Shown one piece after another: positions 25,789 to 33,106 of a stretch of DNA of 33,106 nt. How positions within the stretch are numbered: the stretch's first letter is position 1; each line of letters opens with the position of its first letter. The DNA is from Alphaproteobacteria bacterium (GTDB taxonomy: Bacteria > Pseudomonadota > Alphaproteobacteria > Caulobacterales > Hyphomonadaceae), in contig WGLW01000031.1 of NCBI GenBank assembly GCA_016125405.1, forward strand, positions 1 to 33,106. Direction: 5' to 3'. The notes under the pieces were generated by a model. The model made no database searches. It saw only the letters and a list, made by a program, of their open reading frames with translations, and was not told where the DNA came from. Made by a program: the position numbers and the translations under genes.

Positions 25789-26211
25789 ATGCGCCACGGT
25801 TTTGCGCTTCGCAAACTCAACCGCACCCACGAGCATCGCAAGGCGATGTTCGCGAACATGGCTGGCTCGCTGATCCGCCACGAGCAGATCACGACGACGC
25901 TGCCCAAGGCGAAAGAGCTGAAGTCGGTCGTCGACAAGCTGGTCACGCTTTCCAAGAGGGGTGGTCTCGCCAACCGTCGCCTCGCTGCCGCGCAGCTGAA
26001 GGAAGACGAGCTGGTGGCGAAACTGTTCTCCACCCTGGCCGATCGCTACAAGGATCGCGCGGGCGGCTACACGCGCGTTCTGAAAGCCGGCTTCCGCCGC
26101 GGCGACAACGCCCCGATGGCGGTGATCGAACTGGTTGACCGCGATCCGGAGGCCAAGGGCGCCGTGGACCGTGCGCGCCTCGAAGCCCAGGCCGAGATGG
26201 AAGACGCCTGA
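25789..26211 (+). CDS. rplQ: 50S ribosomal protein L17
   Basis: L17 lies near the tunnel exit on the 50S surface. It has 140 residues, standard for alphaproteobacteria. [20 protein letters not shown] is the family start. [20 protein letters not shown] and [20 protein letters not shown] are signatures. The C-terminal tail is acidic and alanine-rich. Last gene of the alpha operon, followed after 26 bp by a strong terminator. Confidence 0.98.
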   Translation: MRHGFALRKLNRTHEHRKAMFANMAGSLIRHEQITTTLPKAKELKSVVDKLVTLSKRGGLANRRLAAAQLKEDELVAKLFSTLADRYKDRAGGYTRVLKAGFRRGDNAPMAVIELVDRDPEAKGAVDRARLEAQAEMEDA

Positions 26212-26237
26212 TTGCTTTGCGCAATTGTGAACGCCAG

Positions 26238-26269
26238 AGGCCGCCCCACCGGGCGGCCTTTGTGTTTTT
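26238..26269 (+). terminator. Intrinsic terminator of the alpha operon (after rplQ)
   Basis: A 9-bp stem AGGCCGCCC (26238-26246) with GGGCGGCCT (26251-26259) and a 4-nt loop continues into TTTGTGTTTTT. Clear end of the ribosomal-protein region. Confidence 0.9.
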
Positions 26270-26297
26270 GGCCCTATCTCAAGGGTTGCGCCGGAGC

Positions 26298-26326
26298 CTT
26301 GTTTGCGCCGGAATCGGCGCCTAGGT
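26298..26326 (+). promoter_or_regulatory. Weak candidate promoter and palindrome upstream of degP
   Basis: CTTGTT (26298-26303) and CTAGGT (26321-26326) are 17 nt apart. The CTTG start of the -35 recalls alphaproteobacterial heat-shock (RpoH) promoters, but the -10 match is poor. A perfect 6-bp inverted repeat GCGCCG/CGGCGC (26305-26310 with 26315-26320, loop GAAT) fills the spacer and could be an operator. Low confidence. Confidence 0.25.
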
Positions 26327-26376
26327 CCGGACGGCGTCCAGATGCGTAAGATACGGAACGGAATACGGGTAAGGCG

Positions 26377-27858
26377 ATGAACAGGCAGAACTTCTTCCTT
26401 GTGGCGGCCGCCGCCGGAACAACCGCTCTGGTCATGCTTGGCGTTCCCGCCCTTGGCCAGCTTGTCGAGACGCCAGACCCCGCGCCGGTCCAACTGGCGC
26501 AGCTGACGCCGACGCCCGCACCCACACCGGGCATTCAGCGCGAGGCGCCGGTTACGCGGGCCGGCGTGATGCAGTCGTTCGCCCCGGTGGTTCAGTCGGC
26601 CGCGCCGGCTGTCGTCAACGTCTTCACCTCGAAGCAGATGGCGGTGTGCCCCTACCAGGACCCGTTCTTCGCGCAGTTCTATTGCGGGGCCAGCGCCAAC
26701 CGCACGGAACGGCGGGAGACCTCGCTGGGCTCCGGCGTCATTGTCGGATCGGACGGCGTGATCGTGACCAACAACCATGTGGTGGCGGATGGCGACGAGT
26801 TCCGGGTCGTCCTGCAGGACCGCAGGGAGTTCGAAGCCAAGCTGGTGATGAAGGACGAGCGCACGGATCTCGCCGTTCTGAAGATCGACGTGGGCAACCA
26901 GAAACTGCCGACGCTGCAGTTTGCCGATACGCGCGGCTTGCAGGTGGGCGACCTGGTTCTGGCGATCGGCGACCCCTTCGGCGTCGGGCAGACCGTCACC
27001 AACGGGATCGTCTCGGCGCTGGCGCGGACCGACGTTGGCGTCTCGGACTATTCCTCGTTCATCCAGACGGATGCATCGATCAACCCGGGCAACTCGGGCG
27101 GCGCGCTTGTCGACATGCAGGGCCGGCTGGTCGGCGTGAACTCGATGATCTACTCGCGCAATGGCGAGTCGAACGGCATCGGCTTCGCCATACCGGCGGA
27201 GATGGTGAAGCGGGTGGTCGATGCAGCCCTGCACGGCGGGACGCTGGTGCCGCCATGGCTCGGTGCGCAAGGCGATACGGTCGACAGCAAGATCGCCCAG
27301 GCCTTGGGGCTTGACCGCCCAAGGGGCGTGCTCATCGGCGAAGTCTATCCCGGCGGACCTGCGGCGAAAGCCGGCCTCAAGAAGGGCGACATCGTGCTCT
27401 CGGTCGACGGCCGCCAGGTCTTTGACGAGAAAGGCATGAAATTCGTCGCCGCCACCAAAGCCGAGGGCGACACGGTCAGCGTCGAGACGCTTCGCAACGG
27501 CAAGGAGCGCACGCTGAGCGTGAAGCTCGAGGCGCCGCCCGGCGCGTCCAAGCCGGACCTTATCCAGATCGACGGCCGCAACCCGTTCGCCGGGGCGCAG
27601 GTAGCCGAGCTTTCGCCAGCGCTGGCCGACGCGCTGGGGCTGGATCCCGTGCAGTTCGGCGGCGGGATGCTGATCTACAGCGTGCCGCCGCGTACGATCG
27701 CGCGGGGCGTGGGCCTGCAGCCGGGCGACATCGTCAAGGAGGTCAACGGCATTTCTGTGAAGACGGCGGCCGACCTCAAGCGGGCGCTCAACCAGAACGC
27801 CGCCCAGTGGCGCGTGGCGATTGAGCGGAACGGCAAGCGGATCGAGGCGGTGATCTAG
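26377..27858 (+). CDS. degP: Periplasmic serine protease of the DegP/HtrA family
   Basis: An S1C serine protease and likely chaperone for misfolded envelope proteins. It has 493 residues. The N-terminus is a short basic part and hydrophobic stretch (residues 6-28) typical of a signal peptide or membrane anchor. A proline-rich linker follows to about 60. The protease domain has the triad H134 (TNNHVV), D164 (ERTDLAVL) and S240 (GNSGGAL). Two PDZ domains follow, roughly 295-385 and 405-490, with PGGPAAKAGLKKGDIVLSVD and GVGLQPGDIVKEVNG. C91 and C103 flank the loop CPYQDPFFAQFYC before the first catalytic residue and could form a disulfide in the periplasm. The start has GGTAAGG upstream. It lies after the alpha-operon terminator, so it begins a new transcription unit. 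DegP versus DegQ cannot be settled by sequence alone. Confidence 0.92.
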   Translation: MNRQNFFLVAAAAGTTALVMLGVPALGQLVETPDPAPVQLAQLTPTPAPTPGIQREAPVTRAGVMQSFAPVVQSAAPAVVNVFTSKQMAVCPYQDPFFAQFYCGASANRTERRETSLGSGVIVGSDGVIVTNNHVVADGDEFRVVLQDRREFEAKLVMKDERTDLAVLKIDVGNQKLPTLQFADTRGLQVGDLVLAIGDPFGVGQTVTNGIVSALARTDVGVSDYSSFIQTDASINPGNSGGALVDMQGRLVGVNSMIYSRNGESNGIGFAIPAEMVKRVVDAALHGGTLVPPWLGAQGDTVDSKIAQALGLDRPRGVLIGEVYPGGPAAKAGLKKGDIVLSVDGRQVFDEKGMKFVAATKAEGDTVSVETLRNGKERTLSVKLEAPPGASKPDLIQIDGRNPFAGAQVAELSPALADALGLDPVQFGGGMLIYSVPPRTIARGVGLQPGDIVKEVNGISVKTAADLKRALNQNAAQWRVAIERNGKRIEAVI

Positions 27859-27902
27859 CCAGCCCGCTGGAACGCCGCGGCGCCGCGCGCTACATCTGCA
27901 GC

Positions 27903-29213
27903 GTGACCGACCTGTTCCAAGCTGCTGGCCTAGAAGCCGAAGCGCCGCGCCCGCTGGCCGATCGGCTGCGCCCGGAGACGCTCGACGAGGTGGTTGGCCA
28001 GGACCACCTGCTGGGGCCCGATGGGCCGATTGGCCGGATGATCCGGCAGGGCCGTCTCGCCAGCCTGATCCTCTGGGGGCCGCCCGGCACCGGCAAGACT
28101 ACAATCGCCCGGTTGCTGGCGAAGCATGCCGACCTGGAATTCGAACAGCTCTCGGCGATCTTCTCGGGCGTGAAGGATCTGCGCGCCGCTTTCGAGCGGG
28201 CCGAACAAAAGCGCGCCATGGGGCGCGGGACGTTGCTCTTTGTTGACGAGATCCATCGCTTCAACCGGGCCCAGCAGGACGGTTTCCTGCCGTTCGTGGA
28301 GCGCGGTGTGGTCACACTTGTCGGCGCTACAACCGAGAACCCCTCGTTTGAACTGAATGGGGCCTTGTTGTCGCGCTGCCAGGTCATGGTGCTGAAGCGG
28401 CTCGATGAAGCGGCGATGGAAAAGCTGGCGCGGCGCGCCGAAGCGCATCTCGGCAAACCTCCGCCATTGACGCCGGATGCGCAGGTCGCGCTGGCCGCGA
28501 TGGCCGATGGCGACGGGCGGTATTTCCTCAACCTGCTGGAGGAAGTCTATTCGTGGACGCCAGCCGCGCCGCTGGACGCCAAGGCGCTGATGTCCGCGCT
28601 GCAAAAGCGCGCGCCTGCCTACGACAAGGACCGTGAGGAGCATTACAATCTCATCTCCGCGCTGCACAAGGCGGTGCGCGGTTCGGATCCGGATGCGGCG
28701 CTCTACTGGTTCGCGCGGATGCTGGAGGGCGGCGAGGATCCGCTTTATCTGGCACGGCGCATGGTGCGGATGGCCAGCGAGGATGTTGGCCTCGCCGATC
28801 CCACGGCGCTGATGATCTGCAACGAGGCGGCCGCCGCCTATGAGCGCCTGGGGTCGCCGGAAGGCGAACTGGCGCTGGCGCAGGCCGTGATCCATCTCGC
28901 CACCGCGCCGAAGTCGAACGCGGCCTATGTGGCGTTCGGAGCGGCGCGGCGGGTGGCGCGGGAGACCGGTTCGCTGATGCCGCCGGCGCATATTCTCAAT
29001 GCGCCGACGAAGATGATGAAGTCGCTCGGCTATGGCGCCGGATACGAATACGACCCGGACACTGAAACGGGCTTTTCCGGCCAGAACTATTTTCCCGACG
29101 GGATGGAGCGCCAGACCTTCTACCAGCCGAAGGGAGCGGGCCGCGAAGGGCCCATTCGCGAGAAGCTGGAGCAGTGGGCCAGGGCCCGGCGCGAAAAGGC
29201 GGCCAAATCCTGA
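27903..29213 (+). CDS. rarA: Replication-associated recombination protein A (RarA/MgsA) AAA+ ATPase
   Basis: A clamp-loader-like AAA+ ATPase that acts at stalled replication forks with SSB. It has 436 residues, normal. The N-terminus RPLADRLRPETLDEVVGQDH is the family signature. Walker A GPPGTGKTT is at 59-67, Walker B LLFVDE at 111-116 and the sensor 1 segment GATTENPSF at 141-149. The C-terminal helical and tetramerisation part includes SALHKAVRGSDPDAALYWFA and the family segment MLEGGEDPLYLARRMVRMAS. The start is a GTG (MTDLFQAAGLE), chosen because homologues start at the same point; no clear Shine-Dalgarno is visible. It follows degP by 44 bp, so co-transcription is possible. Confidence 0.95.
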   Translation: MTDLFQAAGLEAEAPRPLADRLRPETLDEVVGQDHLLGPDGPIGRMIRQGRLASLILWGPPGTGKTTIARLLAKHADLEFEQLSAIFSGVKDLRAAFERAEQKRAMGRGTLLFVDEIHRFNRAQQDGFLPFVERGVVTLVGATTENPSFELNGALLSRCQVMVLKRLDEAAMEKLARRAEAHLGKPPPLTPDAQVALAAMADGDGRYFLNLLEEVYSWTPAAPLDAKALMSALQKRAPAYDKDREEHYNLISALHKAVRGSDPDAALYWFARMLEGGEDPLYLARRMVRMASEDVGLADPTALMICNEAAAAYERLGSPEGELALAQAVIHLATAPKSNAAYVAFGAARRVARETGSLMPPAHILNAPTKMMKSLGYGAGYEYDPDTETGFSGQNYFPDGMERQTFYQPKGAGREGPIREKLEQWARARREKAAKS

Positions 29214-29224
29214 GCCGCAAGCCA

Positions 29225-29974
29225 ATGATCGAGCGCGTTGCGCCCCTCAGCGAGGCTGACCGCGCCTTCGTGCGGTCGCTGGTGCTGTATGAGGATGCAG
29301 CGCTGCTGGCGTTCAACAAGCCGTCCGGGCTTCCGGTGCAGACGCGAAACCCCGACGACCGGACGCTCGATATGCTGCTGGCGGCCTTCGCCAAGTCGAA
29401 TGCCAAGCGGCCACGGCTGGTGCATCGGCTGGATGCGCAGACCTCCGGGGTGATCATCGCCGGCAGGACCCAGCCGGCCGCCGCCGCCCTGAGCGCGGCT
29501 TTCGCCGGACGGGAGGTTCGCAAGACCTATGTCGCGCTGGTGTCGGGAGCGCCGTTCGAGGCGGCGTCCGGCGAGATCAACGTGGCGTTGGCGCGCTACC
29601 GGCCGAAGCCCGAACTGGAGCTGATGCGCGCCGCCCGGCCGGGCGATGCCAAGCCGCAGCCCGCGCTGACGCGCTGGCGTGTGCTGGCGTCCAGGGGAAC
29701 CGTCCATCTGTTGTCACTGGCCCCGGAGACCGGACGGATGCACCAGATCAGGGCGCACCTGTCGCTGGCCGGCCGGCCGATCCTTGGCGACCCTTATTAT
29801 GGCGGGGCGGCGACCCTTGCCGGACAGGCGATTCCGCGACTGATGCTGCACGCCGAGCGGCTTTCAGCTCCCCATCCCTCTGGCGGAACGTTCAGCGTTT
29901 ACGCCGCCCCTCCGGCCGATTTCGGCGATGTCGTTTCCGCCGCAGGGCTCGATCTGGCAATGAGCGACGTCTGA
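29225..29974 (+). CDS. RluA-family pseudouridine synthase without S4 domain
   Basis: Isomerises uridine to pseudouridine in an RNA target that cannot be named from sequence. It has 249 residues. FNKPSGLPVQT at 30-40 is the family strand before the active site. RLVHRLDAQTSGVI contains the catalytic aspartate D70. The later GRMHQIRAHLSLAGRPILGD segment and the PYYGG motif are typical of RluA-type enzymes. There is no N-terminal S4 domain, unlike the RluC-like enzyme two genes downstream. ATG 29225 lies 11 bp after rarA and was preferred to a GTG at 29174, which is inside rarA. No good ribosome-binding site is visible, so translation may be coupled to rarA. Confidence 0.9.
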   Translation: MIERVAPLSEADRAFVRSLVLYEDAALLAFNKPSGLPVQTRNPDDRTLDMLLAAFAKSNAKRPRLVHRLDAQTSGVIIAGRTQPAAAALSAAFAGREVRKTYVALVSGAPFEAASGEINVALARYRPKPELELMRAARPGDAKPQPALTRWRVLASRGTVHLLSLAPETGRMHQIRAHLSLAGRPILGDPYYGGAATLAGQAIPRLMLHAERLSAPHPSGGTFSVYAAPPADFGDVVSAAGLDLAMSDV

Positions 29975-29993
29975 GGCTATCAGACCGCTGACC

Positions 29994-30380
29994 ATGTTGA
30001 ACATTCTGCTCGTTGCGGTCGGGGGCGCCTTTGGCGCAGTTTGCCGGCACCTGCTCTCGCTGAGCGCACTCCGTGTGCTCGGTCCCGGGACGATCTGGAA
30101 TTACGGCACCTTCACCGCCAACATTTTCGGCAGCCTGCTGATGGGCTTCCTCGCCGGGTGGCTGGCCTTCCGGGTTGATGGCGGGGCGCAGTGGCGCATG
30201 CTGCTCGGGACTGGCGTCCTGGGCGGGTTCACGACCTTCTCGTCCTTCTCGCTGGAGACGGCTTTGATGGTCGAACGGCGACAATACCTGCCGGCGGCGG
30301 GATATTCGCTTGGCTCGCTGGTGCTGGGCGTGATGGCGCTGTTTATCGGACTGTGGATCGCACGCCGGCTGTTTGCATGA
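29994..30380 (+). CDS. crcB: Fluoride ion channel CrcB (Fluc)
   Basis: A small dual-topology membrane protein that exports fluoride. It has 128 residues and four hydrophobic segments, about 2-22, 38-58, 66-90 and 102-127. Family motifs are GGAFGAVCRH at 10-19, the pore-lining asparagine N43 in TANIFGS, and GGFTTFSSFS at 77-86 with the phenylalanine and serine/threonine track. No fluoride riboswitch is present: only 19 bp separate it from the upstream gene. The stop overlaps the rluC start (ATGA), so the two are made together. Confidence 0.95.
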   Translation: MLNILLVAVGGAFGAVCRHLLSLSALRVLGPGTIWNYGTFTANIFGSLLMGFLAGWLAFRVDGGAQWRMLLGTGVLGGFTTFSSFSLETALMVERRQYLPAAGYSLGSLVLGVMALFIGLWIARRLFA

Positions 30381-31399
30381 GCTGGAATGCGGGCCAGGTG
30401 GTCAATCTTCCCGTCGAGGACGACGAGGCGGACACGCGTCTTGACCGCTGGCTGAAACGGAAATTCCACGGGCTGACGCAGGGCCAGATCGAGAAGGCGA
30501 CGCGCAAGGGCGAAATCCGGGTCGACGGCGCGCGGGTGAAGGCCAGCACGCGATTGAAGGCGGGCCAGAGCGTGCGCATTCCGCCGATGGCGGAGCCAGA
30601 CGATGCCAGGCCGCGCGCCGAGCACGCGAAGGTAAAATCCTCCGATGCGGACATGATGCGGTCGCTGGTGATCTACGAAGATGACCGGCTGATCGCGCTG
30701 AACAAGCCGCAAGGGCTTGCGGTGCAAGGCGGCACGGGGACGACGCGGCACATCGATGCGCTGTCGCGCGCACTGGTCGGCGACACTGAGGAAAAGCCGC
30801 GGCTCGTGCACCGGCTGGACAGGGACACCACCGGCGTTCTCGTGCTGGCGAAAACCGTCTCGGCGGCCAACCAGCTGGGGCATCTGTTCCGCTCGCGCGA
30901 CCTTGAGAAAATCTACTGGGCGGTGACCGTTGGCGTGCCGCATCCGCGCGACGGAGAAATTCGCGGCTGGATGATCAAGTCGACCGGGCCCGGCGACGAT
31001 AAGGAAAAGATGCGCCAGGCGGAGCAGACCGAGAAAGGTTCGGTGCACGCCGTCACGCAGTATTCCGTTGTGCAGAACGCGGGGCAGAAGGCGGCGTGGG
31101 TGGCGCTGAAGCCGGAAACGGGGCGCACGCACCAGCTGCGGTTTCACATGGCGGAGCTTGGCTGCGCGATTGTGGGAGACCGGAAATATACCTGTGACCG
31201 CGAAGCGCCGGTCGGCCTCGCCGAAGGCCTGCACCTGCACGCCCGCGCGCTGCGCTTGCCGTCGCTCAAGGGCGGCGCTCCGGTCGAGATCGTCGCCGAC
31301 CTGCCGGCGCATATGCAGGCGACGTTCGAGGTGCTGGGGTTTGACTCCGGCGTGGCGGCCGATCCGTTCTTCCACCTGAAGCGGATGAGGCGGCGCTGA
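30377..31399 (+). CDS. rluC: 23S rRNA pseudouridine synthase, RluC-like (S4 + RluA catalytic domain)
   Basis: Forms pseudouridines in 23S rRNA (955, 2504 and 2580 in E. coli for RluC). It has 340 residues. An N-terminal S4 RNA-binding domain covers about 20-68 (TRLDRWLKRKFHGLTQGQIE, then IRVDGARVKASTRLKAGQSV). The catalytic domain has ALNKPQGLAVQGG at 107-119 and HRLDRDTTG with the catalytic D148. KPETGRTHQLRFHMAELG is the late family motif. ATG 30377 lies in the ATGA overlap with crcB; a reading from 30191 runs through crcB and is rejected. RluC versus RluD is assigned on general resemblance, so target sites are an inference. Confidence 0.88.
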   Translation: MSWNAGQVVNLPVEDDEADTRLDRWLKRKFHGLTQGQIEKATRKGEIRVDGARVKASTRLKAGQSVRIPPMAEPDDARPRAEHAKVKSSDADMMRSLVIYEDDRLIALNKPQGLAVQGGTGTTRHIDALSRALVGDTEEKPRLVHRLDRDTTGVLVLAKTVSAANQLGHLFRSRDLEKIYWAVTVGVPHPRDGEIRGWMIKSTGPGDDKEKMRQAEQTEKGSVHAVTQYSVVQNAGQKAAWVALKPETGRTHQLRFHMAELGCAIVGDRKYTCDREAPVGLAEGLHLHARALRLPSLKGGAPVEIVADLPAHMQATFEVLGFDSGVAADPFFHLKRMRRR

Positions 31400-31422
31400 G
31401 CGAACCGGATGGAGGTCCAGCC

Positions 31423-32163
31423 TTGAAAGGGTTGAAAGGCGAAATCGACCAGCGGCCGAAGCGCTTCTACCAGCAGGCCGATGTGGCGCCCGCAAATGAC
31501 GGCTGGGCTGTGGCGCTGGATGGCAAGCCTTTGCGGACGCCTGCGAAGCGTGGCCTGATCCTGCCGAACAGGGCGCTGGCGCAGGTGTTGGCGGACGAGT
31601 GGAACGCGCAGGGCGAGCGGATTGATCTCGCGACCATGCACGGCAACCGGCTGGCGAATGTGGCGCTGGATCATGCGCCGGCGGCGCGTGCTGACCTTGT
31701 CGCCGAAGCTGCGCGATACGCCGAGACCGATCTGGTCTGCCACCTCGCCGAGCGCCCGGGCGAGCTGGTGCGCAGGCAGGACGAGGCATGGGCGCCGCTG
31801 CGCGCGTGGGCGGAGACCGAGCTGGGCGTGCGGCTGATTCCGGTCGAGGGGATCATCGCTGCGCGGCAACCGGCGGAGTCGATCGCGGCGGTGCGGGACC
31901 ATGCCGCGACCCTGGACGTTTTCCGGCTGACCGCGCTGGTTCACGCCATCGCGCTGTTTGGCTCGGCCGTGATCGGACTGGCGGTGGAGCGTGGCCGGAT
32001 CAGCGCCGTTGAGGCTCATCGTCTGTCGCTGGTGGACGAGGATTTTCAGATTTCTCAATGGGGCGAAGACGCCGAAGCCGCGCGGCGGCGCAAGCTGATG
32101 CTGGCGGAAGCCATGGCGCTCGATCTGTGGTTTGATGCCCTCAGGACGTCCGAAACGGACTAG
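31423..32163 (+). CDS. ATP12-family F1-ATPase assembly chaperone
   Basis: Bacterial homologue of mitochondrial Atp12, which helps the alpha subunit enter the F1 part of ATP synthase. It has 246 residues. The N-terminal signature PKRFYQQADV and WAVALDGKPLRTPAK is clear. The helical C-terminal part holds RYAETDLVCHLAERPGELVR and the ERGRISAVEAHRLSLVDEDF segment, then the conserved QWGEDAEAA. The start is TTG 31423, supported by GGAGG at 31411-31415 seven nt upstream; a second TTG at 31432 is possible. No signal peptide, so it is cytosolic. It follows rluC by 23 bp. In many alphaproteobacteria, from memory, a HAD-type hydrolase lies between the two; here it is absent. Confidence 0.88.
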   Translation: MKGLKGEIDQRPKRFYQQADVAPANDGWAVALDGKPLRTPAKRGLILPNRALAQVLADEWNAQGERIDLATMHGNRLANVALDHAPAARADLVAEAARYAETDLVCHLAERPGELVRRQDEAWAPLRAWAETELGVRLIPVEGIIAARQPAESIAAVRDHAATLDVFRLTALVHAIALFGSAVIGLAVERGRISAVEAHRLSLVDEDFQISQWGEDAEAARRRKLMLAEAMALDLWFDALRTSETD

Positions 32164-32175
32164 ACGGGGCCCGCA

Positions 32176-32826
32176 ATGGCTGTCGCCCGCCGCTTGCTCG
32201 CAGGCTTTTTGCTGGCGCTTTGCGTCAGCGGCGCCGCATGGGCCGAGCCGCGGCTGTTCTCGCGCGACGACTATGTTCTCTATTTCGCGCCGGGCCGCTT
32301 CGAGACCCGCTCGACCTATTATGGCAGTCACGGCGTCATGGAGGTTCTCAAGAACCGGACCGGAGCAAATGGCGCCAGGGCGACGCTGGCGCAAACGACG
32401 CGGTCGCTGGACGTCTCTGCGAACTACGATGTTTTGAGCGCCAGGTCCTTTTACAAGATCGTTTCGACCAGCGTGCAGGACATGGTCTGGGACGATGTGC
32501 GGAAGCTGTACGTGTACGGGTATTCGGACCGGGACTTCGATACCAACGACTCTGTTGTGTGGGAATCCCTCGACGACCGGATCGAAGTTTCGAAAGACGA
32601 TATCAAGCGCGGCTTGCTGCACGATTTCTACAAGGAAGCCGATCGCCGCGCCTCGCGCGATGTCGCGCTGCTCGACAGGCAGTATCGTCATGACGTGGTG
32701 GGACTGTGGACGATGCAGTGCGCCTACATCCGGGACAACCAGTACGAGGTGGACTGCACGATGGAGCATCTGCCGACGCATCGCATCGAGCACTATTTCT
32801 ATCGCCGCCTCGATCTCGTGAGCTGA
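32176..32826 (+). CDS. Secreted protein of unknown function
   Basis: A 216-residue protein I do not recognise. The N-terminus is a textbook signal peptide: RR at 5-6, a hydrophobic core, and AWA followed by E, predicting cleavage after residue 23. There is no lipobox. The mature part is rich in Asp, Arg and Tyr, with no obvious repeats or transmembrane segment. Notable stretches are DMVWDDVRKLYVYGYSDRD and DFYKEADRRASRDVALLDRQ. Two mature cysteines, C182 and C194, flank QCAYIRDNQYEVDC and could form a disulfide in the periplasm. It starts 13 bp after the ATP12 gene, so it is probably in the same transcript, though the ribosome-binding site is weak. Codon use is like its neighbours. Confidence 0.75.
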   Translation: MAVARRLLAGFLLALCVSGAAWAEPRLFSRDDYVLYFAPGRFETRSTYYGSHGVMEVLKNRTGANGARATLAQTTRSLDVSANYDVLSARSFYKIVSTSVQDMVWDDVRKLYVYGYSDRDFDTNDSVVWESLDDRIEVSKDDIKRGLLHDFYKEADRRASRDVALLDRQYRHDVVGLWTMQCAYIRDNQYEVDCTMEHLPTHRIEHYFYRRLDLVS

Positions 32827-33106
32827 CCGCGCACGCGCCAAACGCTCCACGACGCGGGTGCGCCTGGAGGGATGCTGCCGTCTCGCCCTCAGGATTGAGG
32901 GCCGGGGACGCGGGGAACCCACGTCGGGTTGTTAGTCCGGGTGCGCCGTTGCCGGCGCCTGATGGCGCGGATCGCCCCACGTCCCCGCGGCCTGTTCTCG
33001 CCGGCCTCGCACAGGCCAGTCTTGTATGGGGGAGGTCTTTCACTCCCCTGGCGTTGGACGCCGGCGGCGTGCGGGCCGGGGCTGTTCGCCCCCGGTCCCC
33101 GGAAAC
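32827..33106 (+). other. Non-coding structured region at the right edge (possible ncRNA or long leader)
   Basis: No gene is supported over 280 bp. Several hairpins can be drawn on the + strand: a perfect 7-bp stem GCCCTCA/TGAGGGC with loop GGAT (32885-32902); a long-range stem pairing 32904-32915 with 32975-32986 (11 of 12 bp); AACCC/GGGTT inside it (32916-32930); GGCCTG/CAGGCC (32989-32994 with 33012-33017); GGGGAG/CTCCCC (33029-33048); and a GC hairpin at 33073-33098 near the window end. The arrangement looks like a structured RNA or a riboswitch-type leader of a gene beyond the edge. I could not match it to tmRNA, RNase P, SRP RNA or a named riboswitch. GC-rich DNA forms hairpins easily, so this needs a statistical test. 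Confidence 0.4.

Noticed and set aside
29975-29993. Fluoride riboswitch before crcB
   Set aside because: Only 19 bp separate crcB from the upstream stop, far too little for the aptamer, and no motif is seen.
32872-32898. Possible 8-codon leader peptide (MLPSRPQD) behind GGAGG
   Set aside because: The GGAGG is only 1 nt from the ATG, too close for initiation, and no amino-acid bias suggests attenuation.
32934-32941. AGTCCGGG as in the core of RNase P RNA
   Set aside because: The invariant flanking GAGGAAAG and the later ACAGAA element are missing on either strand.
33029-33050. Resemblance on the - strand to the B12 box of cobalamin riboswitches (AGTGAAAGACCTCCC)
   Set aside because: The match needs a gap, and the other conserved elements (GCCACTG and CAACTGT parts) are not found at the right distance.

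Overview
The window is a 33.1 kb GC-rich segment of an alphaproteobacterial chromosome. Nearly every gene lies on the + strand and intergenic gaps are short. The case for Alphaproteobacteria rests on gene order and protein details. The order is rpoB-rpoC / str / S10-spc / alpha, with adk following secY and rpsM directly after it, and no infA or rpmJ. Adenylate kinase is the short-LID form, S14 is the zinc-free form, and there is an ATP12-type F1-ATPase assembly chaperone. Within the class, a Caulobacterales/Hyphomonadaceae-like origin is only my impression.

Layout. (1) 2-6873: the C-terminal two thirds of rpoB (cut by the window edge) and complete rpoC, followed by an intrinsic terminator. 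(2) 6874-7367: a roughly 0.5 kb non-coding gap holding that terminator, a good sigma70-type promoter (TTGACC-N17-TATGAC) and a leader. (3) 7368-11589: the str operon rpsL-rpsG-fusA-tuf, closed by a strong terminator. (4) 11689-12003: a small ferredoxin-like-fold (antibiotic-biosynthesis-monooxygenase/DUF1330-like) gene, then the S10 promoter (TTGACG-N17-TAGAAC) and a leader hairpin with a T-rich tail. (5) 12265-21669: S10 and spc clusters (rpsJ to rplO) as one tightly packed transcription unit with many stop/start overlaps. A small intrinsic terminator sits between rplO and secY. (6) 21755-23703: secY-adk. (7) 23724-26211: a near-consensus promoter (TTGACG-N16-TATAAG) and the alpha operon rpsM-rpsK-rpoA-rplQ, ended by a terminator. 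(8) 26377-32826: a different neighbourhood with a periplasmic DegP-type protease, RarA, an RluA-family pseudouridine synthase, the fluoride channel CrcB, RluC, the ATP12-type chaperone and an unrecognised secreted protein. (9) 32827-33106: no convincing gene, but many hairpins that look like a structured RNA or a long leader.

Together the first seven regions supply the transcription and translation core: RNA polymerase beta, beta' and alpha, 26 ribosomal proteins, EF-G, EF-Tu and the SecY translocon channel. The tail genes concern envelope protein quality control, replication-fork repair, rRNA modification, fluoride export and ATP synthase assembly. I found no CRISPR array, insertion sequence, tRNA, rRNA, prophage or defence system. 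The observations most worth checking are regulatory: the S10 leader hairpin, the terminator inside the spc cluster, the repeat-rich alpha-operon leader, and the unexplained structured region at the right edge.
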